Shown: piece by piece, positions 53,798-55,121 of the stretch
Position numbering within the stretch: position 1 is the first letter of the stretch
How the letters are laid out: every line of letters begins with the position of its first letter
NCBI GenBank assembly: GCA_009773755.1
Contig: WSZJ01000068.1
Location: forward strand, 1 to 55,121
DNA: 55,121 nt
Source of the DNA: Planctomycetota bacterium
GTDB taxonomy: Bacteria; Planctomycetota; MHYJ01; WSZJ01
Reading direction: 5' to 3'
Made by a program: the position numbers and the translations under genes
The notes under the pieces: model-generated
Told to the model about the DNA's origin: nothing
The model's input: the letters and a program-made list of their open reading frames with translations, nothing else
Databases searched by the model: none

Positions 53798-54196
53798 ATG
53801 AAGCGCTTCCTGTCCCATGCCGGCCTTGCGGTAGCCCTCCTCGGCTCGATCGTCGGCTGCAGTTCAACGTCCGCTTCCGGTTCGAACGGCAAGAAGCTCA
53901 CGTTGTTGAAGCCGGTGAACCAGACCTTGAAGCGTGGCGACACGAACAAGGTCGCAATCACGGTCGTCAGGGAGAACATCGATGCCGACGTGTCGGTCCG
54001 CTTCGACAACCTGCCGGAGGGGGTCAAGGTCATCGAAACCGACAAGAAGGTGAAGGACGACGAGTTCCTCGTGAACTACACGCTGTTCGCGGCCAACGAC
54101 GCGGGCCTCGTGTCCGGTCAGGTCGTGAAAGTGACCGTGGAAGGACCCGAGGGCCTTGCTGCGACGGAATCGTTCGAGGTGACGGTGAAGGAGTGA
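53798..54196 (+). CDS. Ig-like lipoprotein, second of a tandem pair
   Basis: 132 residues, same length and domain as the preceding protein: [30 protein letters not shown] and [19 protein letters not shown] line up residue by residue. Lipobox IVGC (Cys about residue 21). GGAG upstream. Two diverged copies suggest different partners or conditions for the same extracytoplasmic fold. Confidence 0.85.
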   Translation: MKRFLSHAGLAVALLGSIVGCSSTSASGSNGKKLTLLKPVNQTLKRGDTNKVAITVVRENIDADVSVRFDNLPEGVKVIETDKKVKDDEFLVNYTLFAANDAGLVSGQVVKVTVEGPEGLAATESFEVTVKE

Positions 54197-54533
54197 GCGG
54201 TGCAGGCCAATCTCCCGGACCGGGGGGCGCCGGAGGGCGGTTTGTCGCGCCCGGCGCCCTCCTCCGGATCCGCCGGGCGCGCCGGAATTTCTTCCCTGCC
54301 GCGCCCACAACTCTCCGGTCGCCTCGGTTATACTCCTTGCGACCCAGGGAACCCCGGCGCCCCTTCTGGCGGCGCCCCATTGCTCGACCGACACCCGTCG
54401 GCAGCCGAACGAGTCGTGCCTCCGCCTCACCGCGGAACAGCACTTCCGGCCTCCTGCCCGCGAGCCCCGCGACCGACCCCCGGCTTCGACCTTGCCCGCC
54501 CCTCGCCCTCCCGCATTCCCAAAGGAGTTTCCC
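54197..54533. other. 337-nt region before the multi-HAMP gene
   Basis: No credible gene. Contains TATACT at 54329-54334, a possible -10 without a good -35, and at 54481-54496 a GG-N10-GC site (CGGCTTCGACCTTGCC) that partly resembles sigma-54 promoters, 39 nt before the GTG start. Confidence 0.4.
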
Positions 54534-55121
54534 GTGAGCCAGGTCACTGAGGTTCGAGATCCCATCAATGCACCGGATCTCCTCTCGACCCTCCGGTCCG
54601 TCCGTAGAGGCAACTTTGCGACGCGCTGCCACGTTCCGCGAGGCGGGCCGGGGCGCGAGATCGCGCGGACCCTCAATGCGATCATCCGGCAGAACGAGAG
54701 AATGGCGCAGGAGTTCCAGCGCGTGAGCCGCGTGGTCGGCAAGGAAGGAAAGCTCTCCGAGCGCGCCGCCCTCCGGGGCGCTTCCGGGGCCTGGCTGAAG
54801 ACCGTGAACGCCGCGAACTCGCTGATCGGCGACCTGGTGCGGCCGACGAATGAAGTGGCGCGCGTGATCGGGTCGGTCGCCAACGGGAACCTGTCGCAGA
54901 AGATGCCGACGCAGATCGAGGGCAGGCCGGTCCGCGGGTCGTTCCTGCAGACGGCGCGCACGGTGAACACGATGGTGTCGCAGCTCGGGTCGTTCGCTTC
55001 CGAGGTGACCCGCGTCGCGCGCGAAGTGGGCACGGAGGGAAAGCTGGGCGGGCAGGCGCAGGTGGAAGGCGTGGCCGGCGTGTGGAAGGACCTGACGGAC
55101 AACGTGAACTCGATGGCCGGA
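54534..55121 (+). CDS. Multi-HAMP sensor protein (probable hybrid histidine kinase), N-terminal part
   Basis: GTG with AAAGGAG upstream; the frame stays open to the window end (196 residues). Repeated HAMP-type units are visible: [20 protein letters not shown], then [20 protein letters not shown] and [20 protein letters not shown] with [12 protein letters not shown]. Repeats like these are typical of cytosolic poly-HAMP kinases related to fungal Nik1/Os-1, where osmotic or oxidative signals are read. No N-terminal membrane helix is present. The kinase and receiver parts would lie beyond the window. Confidence 0.8.
   Translation, partial: MSQVTEVRDPINAPDLLSTLRSVRRGNFATRCHVPRGGPGREIARTLNAIIRQNERMAQEFQRVSRVVGKEGKLSERAALRGASGAWLKTVNAANSLIGDLVRPTNEVARVIGSVANGNLSQKMPTQIEGRPVRGSFLQTARTVNTMVSQLGSFASEVTRVAREVGTEGKLGGQAQVEGVAGVWKDLTDNVNSMAG

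Overview
The window is one contiguous GC-rich bacterial segment with dense, often 1-4 nt overlapping genes. I see no rRNA, tRNA, CRISPR array, prophage or insertion sequence. The best lineage guess is Planctomycetota or a neighbouring uncultured phylum. The reasons are a DWG-type Ser/Thr kinase fused to a formylglycine-generating-enzyme (FGE) fold, a zinc-finger/FecR anti-sigma protein, a DUF6754-like membrane cluster and an archaeal/eukaryotic-type prolyl-tRNA synthetase. This is inference from gene content; no search was run.

Layout. (1) 1-2690: four overlapping membrane-protein genes, the first cut by the window edge. (2) 2749-12272: a six-gene oligopeptide (Dpp/Opp-like) ABC importer with two paralogous binding proteins, a DppB-type permease carrying an insert of about 330 residues, and an ATPase with a proline-rich tail. 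(3) 12415-15878: two M14 carboxypeptidase relatives; the first is frameshifted and has lost its zinc ligands, the second looks active. (4) 16245-20491: Ser/Thr kinase-FGE protein with a frame break, followed by an AAA+ ATPase. (5) 20737-29082: proS, an S9 peptidase, a sirtuin, two tandem Cys-motif proteins, a lipoprotein and a rifampin-phosphotransferase-like dikinase. (6) 29143-32630: ECF sigma factor with a translationally coupled anti-sigma/FecR/DUF3160 fusion. (7) 32839-36999: PQQ-propeller/TPR lipoprotein, FHA protein, DoxX protein and an orphan. (8) 37126-50239: a signalling island with a MASE1 hybrid kinase, two long PAS kinases, a stand-alone receiver, two REC-GGDEF proteins, a REC-GAF-PAS-GGDEF protein with degenerate motifs, and a tandem UspA protein. 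(9) 50322-55121: small stress-type proteins (39-aa basic protein, DUF1328, DUF883-like, lmo0937/DUF5670, DUF3185-like), a beta-barrel-like protein, two paralogous Ig-like lipoproteins and the start of a multi-HAMP protein.

Main new observation. The small stress genes in regions 8-9 are preceded by sites that read as sigma-54 -24/-12 promoters (GG-N10-GC, several as GGCACG-N4-TTGC): 45609 (+) before uspA, 45434 (-) before the glycine-zipper protein, 50887 (-) before DUF1328, 51034 (+) before the DUF883-like gene and 52839 (+) before the lmo0937 gene, with weaker sites at 51771 and 54481. No sigma-54 activator is encoded in the window. This suggests a sigma-54 stress regulon interleaved with PAS-kinase and c-di-GMP signalling genes.

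Four genes have broken frames: M14 near 13411, kinase-FGE near 18645, MASE1 kinase near 37745-37762, and PAS kinase near 42540. Raw reads are needed to separate real decay from assembly error. Several other genes (2749, 4626, 26111, 29082) have a TANAAT-like hexamer 6-10 nt before the start codon and no Shine-Dalgarno, which suggests leaderless transcripts.
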